Below, one piece after another: positions 39,045-47,107 of a stretch of DNA of 64,000 nucleotides. The translations under genes were made by a program, and so were the position numbers. A model generated the notes under the pieces. That model did no database searches, had not been told where the DNA came from, and saw only the letters and a program-made list of their open reading frames with translations. Numbering within the stretch: position 1 is the stretch's first letter; each line of letters opens with the position of its first letter. The stretch covers positions 2,852,001 to 2,916,000 of the forward strand of contig OY969912.1 in the NCBI GenBank assembly GCA_963704505.1, given 5' to 3'. The stretch comes from VRUE01 sp963704505 (GTDB taxonomy: Bacteria; Actinomycetota; Thermoleophilia; Solirubrobacterales; 70-9).

Positions 39045-39086
39045 CGCTGCAGCCAGGGCAAGTCCGACCGCTGCAGCCGGGGCAAG
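39045..39086. repeat. two 18-nt direct repeats upstream of rlmN
   Basis: CGCTGCAGCCAGGGCAAG at 39045-39062 and CGCTGCAGCCGGGGCAAG at 39069-39086, differing at one base, spaced 24 nt start to start. The second copy also forms the left arm of the hairpin below. Confidence 0.6.
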
Positions 39087-39097
39087 GCCCGGCTGCA
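39072..39097 (-). terminator. terminator-like hairpin after the DUF4234 gene
   Basis: TGCAGCCGGG and CCCGGCTGCA make a perfect 10-bp stem with a 6-nt loop, 13 bp past the DUF4234 stop on the minus strand. No T tract follows. Confidence 0.5.
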
Positions 39098-39109
39098 CGG
39101 CCCGCTGGG

Positions 39110-39634
39110 CTAGGAGCCGGTGGGCGGCTCCGGCGGGGCCTCGGGAGTCGCCGGCGGCTCCGGCACGACCGAGCCCTCCGGCGCGGCGACGGGCTCAGGC
39201 GCCTCGACGGCGGCGGTCGCTCCGCCTCCGATCGCGTCGGCTTCCGCTTCCCAGATGTGGTTGAGCGAGACCTGCATGTAGGCCCACATCGCCGGGGAGA
39301 TCAGCAGGTAAAGGATCAGGCCGATCCAGCCGTTCGGGATCTCCTTGCCGGCGATCGTCGTCGCGGACTGCACCCGCTTGAAGCCGTTCCAGTAGGTGAT
39401 CAGCGCCGGGATGATGATGATGCCGCCGGGGAAGAGGGCGAGGACGGAGTTGGTCGGGTTCTGGCCGAGGTCGGTGCCTTTCGCCTGGCCGTAGTCGCGC
39501 AACTCGCGGTTGACCTTGTACCACCAGACCAGGTGGTAGATGCCGAGGGTGATGATCGGTAGAAGCGCCACAGCCCAGGGATTGCGCACCTTCACCTCGT
39601 CCTGGGTTCCGCGGATGTTCATCTCGATCGCCAT
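39110..39634 (-). CDS. DUF4234-family membrane protein
   Basis: A 174-residue protein with three to four hydrophobic segments (PWAVALLPIITLGIYHLVWW, LFPGGIIIIPALITYW, WIGLILYLLISPAMWAYM) and a conserved-looking YKVNRELRDYG loop between the first two, matching DUF4234. Function unknown. The C-terminal 40 residues are a Pro/Ala/Glu tail. ATG at 39634 with 65 bp to the next gene on the same strand. Confidence 0.78.
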   Translation of the reverse strand: MAIEMNIRGTQDEVKVRNPWAVALLPIITLGIYHLVWWYKVNRELRDYGQAKGTDLGQNPTNSVLALFPGGIIIIPALITYWNGFKRVQSATTIAGKEIPNGWIGLILYLLISPAMWAYMQVSLNHIWEAEADAIGGGATAAVEAPEPVAAPEGSVVPEPPATPEAPPEPPTGS

Positions 39635-39699
39635 CTGGCTCCGTTCTCAGGGGACTGGACTGGACGCTGTCGACCCTAACCGACGCCGGGGCGTCAACG

Positions 39700-40275
39700 T
39701 CAAGGGTGGATCTTCTCGCCTCGCTCCAGCATCTGGACGAATTTCCGCAGCCGCCTGCTTCGGGTCTCCGGCTTCTTTGCCTCGTCGAGGCGGTAGAGGA
39801 TCGCGTAGCGGTTGGCGCCATCCAGCGCAGCGAACGCCTCGCCCGCGGCCTTACTGCTGTCGAGCTCTGCCTGCAGGTCCGGCGGGACCTTCGCGGTCCG
39901 CTGCCCCTCATAGGCGGCGGCCCAGCGACCGTCCTCACGCGCCGCCTCGACCTCGACCAGGCCCGCCGGGCGCATGCGGCCCGCCTCGATCAGCGCTTCG
40001 GCCTTATCCCGGTTGATCCGCGACCAGCGCCCCCGCGGCCGGCGCGGCGTGAAGCGCTGCAGGAAGAACTTCTCGTCGAAACCGCGCTTCTGGCTGTCGA
40101 TCCAGCCGAAGCAAAGAGCCACCTCGAGGGCTTCGCGGTAGTCGACGCTGACGACCCCAGAGCCCTTCTTGGCGACCTTCAGCCAGAGGCCGTCGCAGCT
40201 CTCACCGTTGTCCTCGAGCCAGGCCTCCAGCTCATCGGGGCCATCGAAGAGCCTTACCTCGAGCTCGTCGGCCAC
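39700..40275 (-). CDS. YdeI/OmpD-associated family protein
   Basis: A 191-residue protein with the family's N-terminal block (WLEDNGESCDGLWLKVAKKG, EALEVALCFGWIDSQKRG, FFLQRFTPRRPRGRWSRINRD) and C-terminal YdeI domain (VPPDLQAELDSSKAAGEAFA). Some members protect against antimicrobial peptides or bacteriocins; mechanism unknown. GTG start at 40273-40275. 21 bp upstream on the same strand is the flavin oxidoreductase gene. Confidence 0.82.
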   Translation of the reverse strand: MADELEVRLFDGPDELEAWLEDNGESCDGLWLKVAKKGSGVVSVDYREALEVALCFGWIDSQKRGFDEKFFLQRFTPRRPRGRWSRINRDKAEALIEAGRMRPAGLVEVEAAREDGRWAAAYEGQRTAKVPPDLQAELDSSKAAGEAFAALDGANRYAILYRLDEAKKPETRSRRLRKFVQMLERGEKIHP

Positions 40276-40296
40276 CGCAAGCCCCCGGGCGTCGGT

Positions 40297-41142
40297 TCAG
40301 AGGCCGGCCGCGTCGGCCAGCAGGTCGACCTGGTCGGGGTCCGACGAGGACGGAAAGAGGATCAGCTCGTCGCACCCGGCCTCGGTGTAGGCAGCGAGGT
40401 ACTGCTTCACCGTCTCGGCATCCTTGGCCGCCGAGGAGGCGATCATCCCGGCGACTTCGTCGCCGAGCCAGCCGTAGTAGTCGAGCAGGTAGGCCTTGGC
40501 GTTCTCCTCGGCCTGCTCGCCGAGCGAGAAATAGGCGAGCCCGACAAGGCGAGGCTTGCCCTCGCGGCCCTCCCGCTCCCAGGCCTCTTTGACCTTGGCG
40601 GCGGCGCCGGCGAATTCTTCGGGGCCGGAGCCACCGGCGATCCAGCCGTCGGCGAACTTTGCGGCCCGCTCGAAGGAGGCGTCGACCGCGCCGCCGATCA
40701 CGAGGCTGGGCGAGCCGGAGCTGGAGGGGCCGACCACGTCGCCCTCCCAGATCTCCTTGATCCGCGGCAGCGCCTGGTCGAGCCAGGCGCCGCGCCCGTC
40801 CATGTCCACCCCGCTGAGCTGGAAGTCGTCCTCGCGACCCCCGATCCCGATCCCGAGGTTCAGCCTGCCGCCGGAGAGGGCGTGGACGCTCAGCGCGCGC
40901 TTCGCCAGCTCGGCGACGTTCGGCCGCAGGGGGGCGAGAAGGACCGAGGTCCAGAGCCCGATCCGCTCCGTGACCGCCGCCGCCGCGGCCAGAGCGGTCA
41001 GCGGCTCGTAGTTCTCGTAGGCGATGCGATCGATGGTCCCCAGGCTCGAGAACCCCCGGGCCTCGGCCCGTTTGGACCACTCGACCAGCTGCTCGCCGGT
41101 GGTACCGGGCACGGCGTTGGGGAGTCCGATCGCTACGTCCAT
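40297..41142 (-). CDS. LLM-class flavin-dependent oxidoreductase
   Basis: Luciferase-like monooxygenase fold (TIM barrel) using FMN or F420. The 281 residues show VAIGLPNAVPG at the first strand, ERIGLWTSVLLAPLRP, GGRLNLGIGIGGREDDF, then PSLVIGGAVD and DELILFPSSSDPDQV. Short for the family (usually 300-340). Substrate and cofactor cannot be fixed from sequence. ATG at 41142 has a strong AGGAGG site 8 nt upstream. Likely cotranscribed with the YdeI-like gene. Confidence 0.85.
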   Translation of the reverse strand: MDVAIGLPNAVPGTTGEQLVEWSKRAEARGFSSLGTIDRIAYENYEPLTALAAAAAVTERIGLWTSVLLAPLRPNVAELAKRALSVHALSGGRLNLGIGIGGREDDFQLSGVDMDGRGAWLDQALPRIKEIWEGDVVGPSSSGSPSLVIGGAVDASFERAAKFADGWIAGGSGPEEFAGAAAKVKEAWEREGREGKPRLVGLAYFSLGEQAEENAKAYLLDYYGWLGDEVAGMIASSAAKDAETVKQYLAAYTEAGCDELILFPSSSDPDQVDLLADAAGL

Positions 41143-41214
41143 CTCAAGTCCTCCTGGGAAGTTTTCGGGGCGGGTCGGCCAACCCTAGCTGGGCGCCTGC
41201 CTCGGCAAACGGGG

Positions 41215-41454
41215 TCAGCGGTCTTCCAACTCTTCGGCGCGAATCACCAGGTCGGAGAGCTTGATGTCGAGAGCGGAGGCGATCCGGCGCACACTCCCCC
41301 AGGCCGGGTTGTTGCGGCCCGACTCGATGTGAGAGATCCAGGTCGGGTGGATCTCGGCTCGGTGGCCGAGCTCCTCCTGGCTGAGGGAGCCCTCGATCCG
41401 CAACTCCTTGATCGCCCGACCGAGGCCTGGTTGTGGCTCGCTGCGAGGTGGCAT
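41215..41454 (-). CDS. small XRE-family transcriptional regulator
   Basis: A 79-residue protein that is essentially one helix-turn-helix of the phage repressor type: LGRAIKELRIEGSLSQEELG, HPTWISHIESGRNNPAWGSV, then ASALDIKLSDLVIRAEEL. No additional domain. ATG at 41454. The next gene upstream on the other strand is 179 bp away; target genes unknown. Confidence 0.87.
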   Translation of the reverse strand: MPPRSEPQPGLGRAIKELRIEGSLSQEELGHRAEIHPTWISHIESGRNNPAWGSVRRIASALDIKLSDLVIRAEELEDR

Positions 41455-41633
41455 TCGCCTAGAGAGCTTCCCGCTCGCTCAGCCGCGATCCATAGCGTCG
41501 AACTCATGCATCTTCGTAAACATAGAGGTTCTTGAAGCCGGATCCAAGTTCTCGAGGCTGGACGCCGCTACGGCGGCGAGCGGGACCGCGGGCGGCGGCC
41601 TAAAGTCGCCCCTCGGCCGCCCGATACCCGGGC

Positions 41634-42725
41634 ATGAGCCGACTCCGCCTCGTCCTCCCGATCCTTGCCCTCGTGGTCGCCGCATGGCCGGCGCCAACCC
41701 AGGCGAGTCACGGGCCGCGCTCGGCACAGCCGCGGCATCGCGCCTTCCGGGTCTCGCTCGGCCGTCGGACACGGGTCGGGCCGCCCGCGAACGAACGGGT
41801 ACGCGCCGCCGACCCGGCGGCCATCTCGCCGCCGACGGCAGCCGGCCTGGCGGTGGACGGCAGCCCTCCGGCCGGGGGCAGCGCACCGGCGTCGGCCGGC
41901 TCGGAGAGCGCCCTCTTCGAAGACCACTTCGACGTCGGCGACGGCTTGATCACGAACGAGTACGCGACCTGGAACCCGTCCAGCACCCAGGCGAGCCCTT
42001 CGCCGGCTTGGACGGTGACCTCGGGCTCGCTCTTCGCCCGCGGTGGCGCCGGGTGGACCGGAATCCCTGACGGCTGCGCGACCTCGAGCCCGCGCTCGAC
42101 GCCCTGCACGGCCTCCGACGTCTTCCGACTCGACACCAAGGAGCGCGACTTCGGCGACGTCACCGTCTCGATGGAACTCGTCAACGATGGCCTCACGTCG
42201 TCCAAGCGCACCCCGAAGGTCAGACGCGGCGGCTGTTACATCCTCGATACGACCGGGATCTGGATCGACGCCGACGAGTTCGAACGCGAGGCCGACGCCG
42301 GCCTGACCGCGCTCGCCGAAGGGCTCACCGGCCCCGCCGGCACCCATCTCTCCGGCGCGCTCGCCCTCTACCAGGACGGCTTCCTCGCCGAGGAGCCCTA
42401 CCTGGACTGGGCGGTCGAGGAGCGTGAGCGCCTACAGGAGCAGGTCGGCCGCGTGCTGCGGGCGCAGGTGCGGATATCCACCGCAGCGGGGCAGCTCGGG
42501 ACGGCCGCGGGCCATGCCCGCCGGCTGGTCGACATGGAGCCCTTCGACTCCGACGTCCTCCGCCTCTATCTCAGAATTTGCCTGAGGCGAGGGCGGCGCA
42601 GCGAGGCGTTCAGGCGCTACGCGCTCTTCCGCAAGGGGATGCTCCAGGCGTTCGGCCAGGAGCCAGACTTCGAGCTGGCCGACGTCGAGCGCGAGCTCGC
42701 CAAGGCGAAGCCCGAGGGGCGCTAG
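41634..42725 (+). CDS. secreted lectin/hydrolase N-terminus fused in frame to a SARP-type BTAD domain
   Basis: A 363-residue protein joining parts that belong in different compartments. Residues 1-24 are a signal peptide (LRLVLPILALVVAAWPAPTQ). Residues 25-92 are linker. Residues 93-196 look like a secreted beta-sandwich or hydrolase N-terminus (ALFEDHFDVGDGLITNEYAT, TSGSLFARGGAGWTGIPDGC, DFGDVTVSMELVNDGLTSS). From residue 197 it becomes the bacterial transcriptional activator domain of AfsR/SARP regulators (RRGGCYILDTTGIWIDADEF, then DGFLAEEPYLDWAVEERERL and LDMEPFDSDVLRLYLR). The DNA-binding winged helix that should precede a BTAD is missing except for its last strand. Junction near 42220. 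Likely a deletion or recombination product, or an assembly join; probably not functional as either parent. Confidence 0.7.
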   Translation: MSRLRLVLPILALVVAAWPAPTQASHGPRSAQPRHRAFRVSLGRRTRVGPPANERVRAADPAAISPPTAAGLAVDGSPPAGGSAPASAGSESALFEDHFDVGDGLITNEYATWNPSSTQASPSPAWTVTSGSLFARGGAGWTGIPDGCATSSPRSTPCTASDVFRLDTKERDFGDVTVSMELVNDGLTSSKRTPKVRRGGCYILDTTGIWIDADEFEREADAGLTALAEGLTGPAGTHLSGALALYQDGFLAEEPYLDWAVEERERLQEQVGRVLRAQVRISTAAGQLGTAAGHARRLVDMEPFDSDVLRLYLRICLRRGRRSEAFRRYALFRKGMLQAFGQEPDFELADVERELAKAKPEGR

Positions 42726-43174
42726 CGGGCCAGCGCGTTGCGCGCGAATCCCAGCCAGGCGCGGGGGCGGCGCAGGACGGTGAGGATCAGCGGCAGCGAG
42801 TCGAAGTAGGTGAGGCGTTCGGTCGCGAGGCCGTCCTCCCCGAGCACGAAATGGTCCACCCCGCGCCAGGCGATCGGCTTGCCGCCGGCGTTGCCGCGGA
42901 GCTCGAATTCGATCAGGACGCCGCGCTCGGTCGGCCCCCAGCTGATGACTTCGGCCTCCAGATCCGGGATCAGGGCGAAGAGGCGGGCAAAGGAGCGCTC
43001 GCCCTCGTCAAGGCTGTGGGCGGTGGGGACGAGCGGGGCGACGAGACGGGTCCGCTCGGCCAGCAACGTGGCCAGGCTCCCATCCATCGGCGCCGACCAG
43101 AACTCGGCGAAGCGGCGCACGAAGTCCTCGGCACGCGCCAAGGCGTCGTCGGTCGGCCGTGACGCGGCGGTCAC
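42722..43174 (-). CDS. SnoaL-like (NTF2-fold) protein
   Basis: A 150-residue alpha+beta cone protein: ALARAEDFVRRFAEFWSAPM, DEGERSFARLFALIPDLEAE, GVLIEFELRG and DGLATERLTYFDSLPL match polyketide cyclase SnoaL-like families. Members include isomerases, limonene-epoxide hydrolase-like enzymes and inactive forms. GTG start overlaps the TetR stop (GTGA), so it is translated with the regulator. Its TAG stop shares CTAG with the fusion gene on the other strand. Confidence 0.78.
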   Translation of the reverse strand: MTAASRPTDDALARAEDFVRRFAEFWSAPMDGSLATLLAERTRLVAPLVPTAHSLDEGERSFARLFALIPDLEAEVISWGPTERGVLIEFELRGNAGGKPIAWRGVDHFVLGEDGLATERLTYFDSLPLILTVLRRPRAWLGFARNALAR

Positions 43175-43791
43175 GCCGACACCCCATCGAGCATCGCTTC
43201 GATCGTCTCCGCCGCGTAGCCGAAGACCCGCCTGTCGCCCGACAGCCGGTAACGGGAGTTGGAGCCCATGATCAGCGAGTAGAGCTGGAAGGCGAACCGC
43301 TCCGGGTCCTCGACGCCGGCGACGCGCGCCTGACGGGTGAGCTCCGCGAACCAGGCGTCTAGCGCGGCGGCGATCGCGTCGCGGACCGGGCCCGGGCGAT
43401 CGTCGAACTCGGCCGAGGTCGAGCCCCAGAAGCAGCCGCCTGCGGGCGCGTCGGAGTCGATGTCGGCGAGGTAGCCGGCGGTCACCGCGCGCAGTCGCGG
43501 CACCCCGTCCTCGGCTGCGAGGGCGGGCTCGAGGACTGCCTCTCGGAAATGTTCGGCGGCGGCCGCGATCGTCGCCAGCTGCAGGTCCTGCTTGGAGCCG
43601 AAATGGGCGAAGAGCCCGCTCTTGCTCATCCCCAGCTCGCCCGCGAGGCGGCCGATCGTGAGCGCTTCGAGCCCCTCCGCGGTCGCGACCTCGACCGCGC
43701 GGTCGAGGATCGTCGCCCGGGTCGCCGCGCCCCTGCGGGCACCGACGGCCGCGACTGCGCCCTCCGTCGTCTCTCTGGTCGCCGTCGGCAC
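43171..43791 (-). CDS. TetR-family transcriptional regulator
   Basis: A 206-residue repressor: HTH in ATILDRAVEVATAEGLEALT and LAGELGMSKSGLFAHFGSKQ, then a helical ligand domain with FWGSTSAEFDDRPGPVRDAI. The frame is open to an ATG at 43893, but that would put the perfect palindrome at 43814 inside the gene; the GTG at 43789-43791 is taken instead. It is divergent from the cupin gene at 43886 and its own downstream gene is the SnoaL-like protein, so repression of both is likely. Confidence 0.88.
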   Translation of the reverse strand: MPTATRETTEGAVAAVGARRGAATRATILDRAVEVATAEGLEALTIGRLAGELGMSKSGLFAHFGSKQDLQLATIAAAAEHFREAVLEPALAAEDGVPRLRAVTAGYLADIDSDAPAGGCFWGSTSAEFDDRPGPVRDAIAAALDAWFAELTRQARVAGVEDPERFAFQLYSLIMGSNSRYRLSGDRRVFGYAAETIEAMLDGVSA

Positions 43792-43813
43792 GGGCGACAG
43801 ACTATCGAAAAGC

Positions 43814-43825
43814 ACGAACGTTCGT
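43814..43825. promoter_or_regulatory. perfect palindromic operator in the TetR-cupin divergon
   Basis: ACGAACGTTCGT, 12 bp, fully symmetric, with A and T runs on its flanks (AAA ... TTTTTT). It lies 22 bp from the TetR GTG and 60 bp from the cupin ATG. A partial second copy (GAAACGTTCGG) is at 43862-43872. Confidence 0.7.
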
Positions 43826-43885
43826 TTTTTGATTAGGATCGCCGTACGGCCCCAAGCGGGGCGAAACGTTCGGCGAGGAGAGCAA

Positions 43886-44332
43886 ATGGGCACCTACGCG
43901 GTCAAGAAGATCGACGAGATGGAGGGCATCTACGGCGGCGCCTTCAAACGGGCACGAGCGGAGCTGGGCGTCGAATCGTTCGGCATGGGGATCATCGACC
44001 TGCCGGCCAACTTCGAGCGCTACCCGACCCACGACCACGACGTCGACGGGCAGGAGGAGGTCTTCATCGCCCTGCGCGGCGGCGGCGAGATCGAAATCGA
44101 AGGCGAGCGCTTCCCGCTCGACGCCGACCACGTGGCGATGGTCGGGCCCGGGGTGAAGCGCAAGGTCCTTCCGGGCGACGAGGGGATCCGCGTCCTGATC
44201 CTCGGCGGCAAGGCGGGCGAGGCCTACTCCCCCCACGCCCGCACCAAGCTCGGCGAACCGGACCCGATGACCGACGCGAGCCTCGCGCCTAGGCTGCTCG
44301 CGGACGAAGCTGGTGGCCAGGGCACTCCCTGA
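43886..44332 (+). CDS. cupin-domain protein
   Basis: A 148-residue cupin with motif 1 THDHDVDGQEEVFIALRGGG and motif 2 DADHVAMVGPGVKRKVLPGD. The N-terminus (YAVKKIDEMEGIYGGAFKRARAELG) resembles a group of cupins common in Actinobacteria without assigned function. ATG at 43886 has a GAGGAG site about 8 nt upstream; a long in-frame upstream extension over the operator is rejected. Its last 44 nt overlap the convergent zinc-ribbon gene. Confidence 0.85.
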   Translation: MGTYAVKKIDEMEGIYGGAFKRARAELGVESFGMGIIDLPANFERYPTHDHDVDGQEEVFIALRGGGEIEIEGERFPLDADHVAMVGPGVKRKVLPGDEGIRVLILGGKAGEAYSPHARTKLGEPDPMTDASLAPRLLADEAGGQGTP

Positions 44333-44468
44333 CCGGCAGCGGCGGATATCGAGGGTAGGCGGGGTCGGTTCGCGAGCGCTCGCACAGGGAGAAGACCGAG
44401 CCCCGGGTGTTGGGCACCAGGGTCTGGTGCCGGCAGCTGTCGCAGAGGCCGGCAGCCGGGGCCGCCAC
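44289..44468 (-). CDS. small zinc-ribbon-like protein, 59 residues
   Basis: Not listed among the longer frames but well supported: GTG at 44466-44468, one base after the stop of the SRPBCC gene (TGAGGTG), and a TAG at 44289. The protein has a CxxC pair (GLCDSCRHQTL, Cys9 and Cys12) and two further Cys (29 and 49) within SLCERSRTDPAYPRYPPLPV and REC, matching a small conserved four-cysteine family found in Actinobacteria, probably one zinc site. Function unknown. Its 3' end overlaps the convergent cupin by 44 nt. Confidence 0.72.
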   Translation of the reverse strand: MAAPAAGLCDSCRHQTLVPNTRGSVFSLCERSRTDPAYPRYPPLPVRECPGHQLRPRAA

Positions 44469-44469
44469 C

Positions 44470-44928
44470 TCAGTCCCTCTCGGCCCGGCGCTTCGTCGCC
44501 CCCAGCATCCGGCGCACGACGAGGACGTGGCCGCGGGTGCGGATCACCATCGTCTTGTAGGCCTGCCCCTTGAGCCCGGGGAACGAGGCGCGGGTCTCGG
44601 CTCGCAGCCGGCTGCGGCCTTCGCCGAGGTCGTCGATGCGGAAGATCAGCCCGTAGTCGGAGAAGCGATGGCCCCCGGCCAGGGCGAGCTCGTGCCCGGC
44701 GTCGGCCCGCTCGACATGAAATCCAGGGAAGGTCGAGCCCGCTGCCAGAGGTCGCGGGCCCGCCACCTCGGTGTCTTCGCAGCCGACCAAGCGTGCGTAG
44801 CGCGGCGTGGCGGAACCGGCGGTCGCCCCCTCGGCGACCCTCAGCAGGGCCTCCCAGACCCGCGCGGGCTCGGCCTCGATCGCGGTCGAGTGCTCGTCGA
44901 TCCTCGGAAGTTGCCCGCTCGCCGTCAC
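44470..44928 (-). CDS. SRPBCC-family (START-like) protein
   Basis: A 152-residue helix-grip protein with typical opening (STAIEAEPARVWEALLRV), the FRIDDLGEGRSRLRAETRA beta strands and the C-terminal long helix (YKTMVIRTRGHVLVVRRML). Such proteins bind hydrophobic ligands or act as polyketide cyclases/aromatases. GTG start at 44926-44928. Immediately followed by the zinc-ribbon gene, likely co-translated. Confidence 0.75.
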   Translation of the reverse strand: MTASGQLPRIDEHSTAIEAEPARVWEALLRVAEGATAGSATPRYARLVGCEDTEVAGPRPLAAGSTFPGFHVERADAGHELALAGGHRFSDYGLIFRIDDLGEGRSRLRAETRASFPGLKGQAYKTMVIRTRGHVLVVRRMLGATKRRAERD

Positions 44929-44980
44929 CGTCCCCGATCGTACGCGGCCATGCCGCCTCGGCGACGGCTAGCTTTGAGCT

Positions 44981-47107
44981 GTGAACGGGATCGCGACCCT
45001 TTTCGACTCCGACGAGGCGACCGGCCACCGGGCGACGGTCGAGGTGATCGGTGTGATCTTCAGCGCCGAGGACGACGGCTACGCGGTGCTCGAGGTCGAG
45101 GACACGGAGTCCGGCGAGGGCTTTGCCCTGGTCGGGCCGGTGGCCCACCTGAAGGCCGGCGAGCGGGCCGAAGTCAGCGGCGAGTGGCAGAACCACTCGC
45201 GCTACGGGCGCCAGCTGCGCGCCCGCGGCGCCCTGCCGCTCGACCCCGCCGATCGGGAGGGGCGGATCGCCTACCTGACCTCGCTGCGCCACATCGGGCC
45301 GGCGCGGGCCGAGAGCCTGGTCGAGGAGCACGGCGAAGACGTCCTGCGGGCGATCGCCGCCAATCCCGCCTCGGTCTTCTCCGGACTGCGCGGCGTCAGT
45401 GCCAACCAGGCCGCCGACGCGGCGGAATCCTGGCACGCCTCACGGGCCGTGCGCGACCTGCACGTCCAGCTGGCGCCGCACGGCCTCGCCCATCTGGCCG
45501 CGCCGATCCACGCCCGCTTCGGGGAGCAGGCGATGTCGATCCTGCACGAGGACACCTACCGCCTGACCGAGGTGGCGGGAGTCGGCTTCACGCGGGCCGA
45601 CACGATCGCGCTCGCCAACGACGTCCCGCCCGAGTCGCGGCGACGCGCCCAGGCCGCCGCCGCCTACGCCCTCGCCGAGGCCGAGAAACAGGGCCACACC
45701 AACCTCCCCCTACCGGAGCTCGCGGCGCGCTCGGCGAAGCTGCTCGGCCTGCAGCCCGACCCGACCGACATCGCCGACTCCCCCGGTCTGCTGATCGACG
45801 ACGAGCGCGTCTACCGGGAGCTGACCCATGCGAGCGAGGTCGCCGTCGCCGCGACGCTGGCCGCGCGCGCCGCCGAGGACCCCGAGCTTGCCCACGAGCC
45901 GGGGGAGCTGCCGGAGGGTGAGCTGACCGACGAGCAATGGGCCGCGGTCCGGGGCGCGTTCGCCTCGCGGCTCTCGGTCCTCACCGGTGGTCCCGGAGTC
46001 GGCAAGACGGTCTGCACCAAGGCGATCGTCGCCGAGGCGGAGGCGGCCGGGGCGCGGATCGCGCTCTGCGCGCCGACCGGTCGCGCCGCGCGGCGGATGG
46101 AGGAGGCGACGGGGCATGAGGCGATGACGATCCACCGCCTGCTCGAATGGATGCCTGGCCGGGACCCGGCCTTCGGCCCTGGCCACCCGCTGCCGGTCGA
46201 CCTGGTCATCGTCGACGAGGCCTCGATGCTCAACCTGCGGTTGGTGCAGGTCCTCCTCGACGGGCTCGCGGAGACGACTCACGTGGTCTTCGTCGGCGAC
46301 GCCGACCAGCTGCCGCCGATCGGGGCCGGCAAGCCCTTCGACGACCTGATCGCCTCGGGCATCGTCTCCGTCGTCCGCCTCAGCCAGATCTTCCGGCAGG
46401 CGGCGCGCTCGATGATCACCACCGCGGCGCACGAGATCAATAGCGGCCGCCCTCCCCACCTGGAGCCCGAGGACGACCAGGAGCGGGACTTCTTCTTCGT
46501 CGACAGACCCTCGCCGGAGCGAGCGCTGGAGACGGTGGTCGAGGTGGTCGCCGAGCGGGTGCCGAAAAGCTTCGGCCTCGACCCGGTGCGCGACGTCCAG
46601 GTACTGGCGCCGATGTATCGCGGCGCGGTCGGGATCGACGCCCTCAACGAGCGCCTCCGCGAGCGTCTCAACCCACGGGGGGAGGTCGCGCTCGGCGGGC
46701 GCTTCCGGATCGGCGACCGCCTGATCCAGACCCGCAACTCCCACGAGCTGGGTCTGATGAACGGCTCGATCGTCTTCCTCCGTGAGGACGATCCGAACGG
46801 CGAGGAGATCAAGGTCGAGACCGACGAGGGCGGCGAGCTGTCGATCCCCTACGAGGAGACGGCGACGCTGCGACTGGCCTACGCGATCTCCGTCCACAAG
46901 GCCCAGGGCAGCGAGGTGCCGGTCGTCGTCGCCGTCTGCCATCGCTCACACACGAGGATGCTGACCCGGCCCCTCCTCTATACGGCGATCACCCGGGCGC
47001 GCAACGTCTGCGTGCTGGTCGGGGATGCCGCGGCACTGCAGAGCGCGGTTCGGCGCGATGACGGCGGCGGGCGCCACTCCGGCCTGCTCGAGCGCCTCAG
47101 CGGGTGA
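44981..47107 (+). CDS. RecD2-like 5'-3' DNA helicase
   Basis: A 708-residue superfamily 1B helicase. N-terminal OB-like and helix-hairpin-helix part (residues 1-330, including YLTSLRHIGPARAESLVEEH and VAGVGFTRADTIA), then the motor: Walker A TGGPGVGKTVCTKAIV, Walker B LVIVDEASMLNL, GDADQLPPIGAGKPF, and C-terminal SVHKAQGSEVPVVV and LYTAITRAR motifs. This is the RecD2 layout found where RecBC is absent. GTG start at 44981. Overlaps the next gene by 4 nt (GTGA). Confidence 0.93.
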   Translation: MNGIATLFDSDEATGHRATVEVIGVIFSAEDDGYAVLEVEDTESGEGFALVGPVAHLKAGERAEVSGEWQNHSRYGRQLRARGALPLDPADREGRIAYLTSLRHIGPARAESLVEEHGEDVLRAIAANPASVFSGLRGVSANQAADAAESWHASRAVRDLHVQLAPHGLAHLAAPIHARFGEQAMSILHEDTYRLTEVAGVGFTRADTIALANDVPPESRRRAQAAAAYALAEAEKQGHTNLPLPELAARSAKLLGLQPDPTDIADSPGLLIDDERVYRELTHASEVAVAATLAARAAEDPELAHEPGELPEGELTDEQWAAVRGAFASRLSVLTGGPGVGKTVCTKAIVAEAEAAGARIALCAPTGRAARRMEEATGHEAMTIHRLLEWMPGRDPAFGPGHPLPVDLVIVDEASMLNLRLVQVLLDGLAETTHVVFVGDADQLPPIGAGKPFDDLIASGIVSVVRLSQIFRQAARSMITTAAHEINSGRPPHLEPEDDQERDFFFVDRPSPERALETVVEVVAERVPKSFGLDPVRDVQVLAPMYRGAVGIDALNERLRERLNPRGEVALGGRFRIGDRLIQTRNSHELGLMNGSIVFLREDDPNGEEIKVETDEGGELSIPYEETATLRLAYAISVHKAQGSEVPVVVAVCHRSHTRMLTRPLLYTAITRARNVCVLVGDAAALQSAVRRDDGGGRHSGLLERLSG

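Noticed and set aside
43592..43885. N-terminal extension of the cupin gene upstream of 43886
   Set aside because: It would cross the palindromic operator and the TetR gene; the ATG at 43886 has a ribosome site and the family N-terminus.
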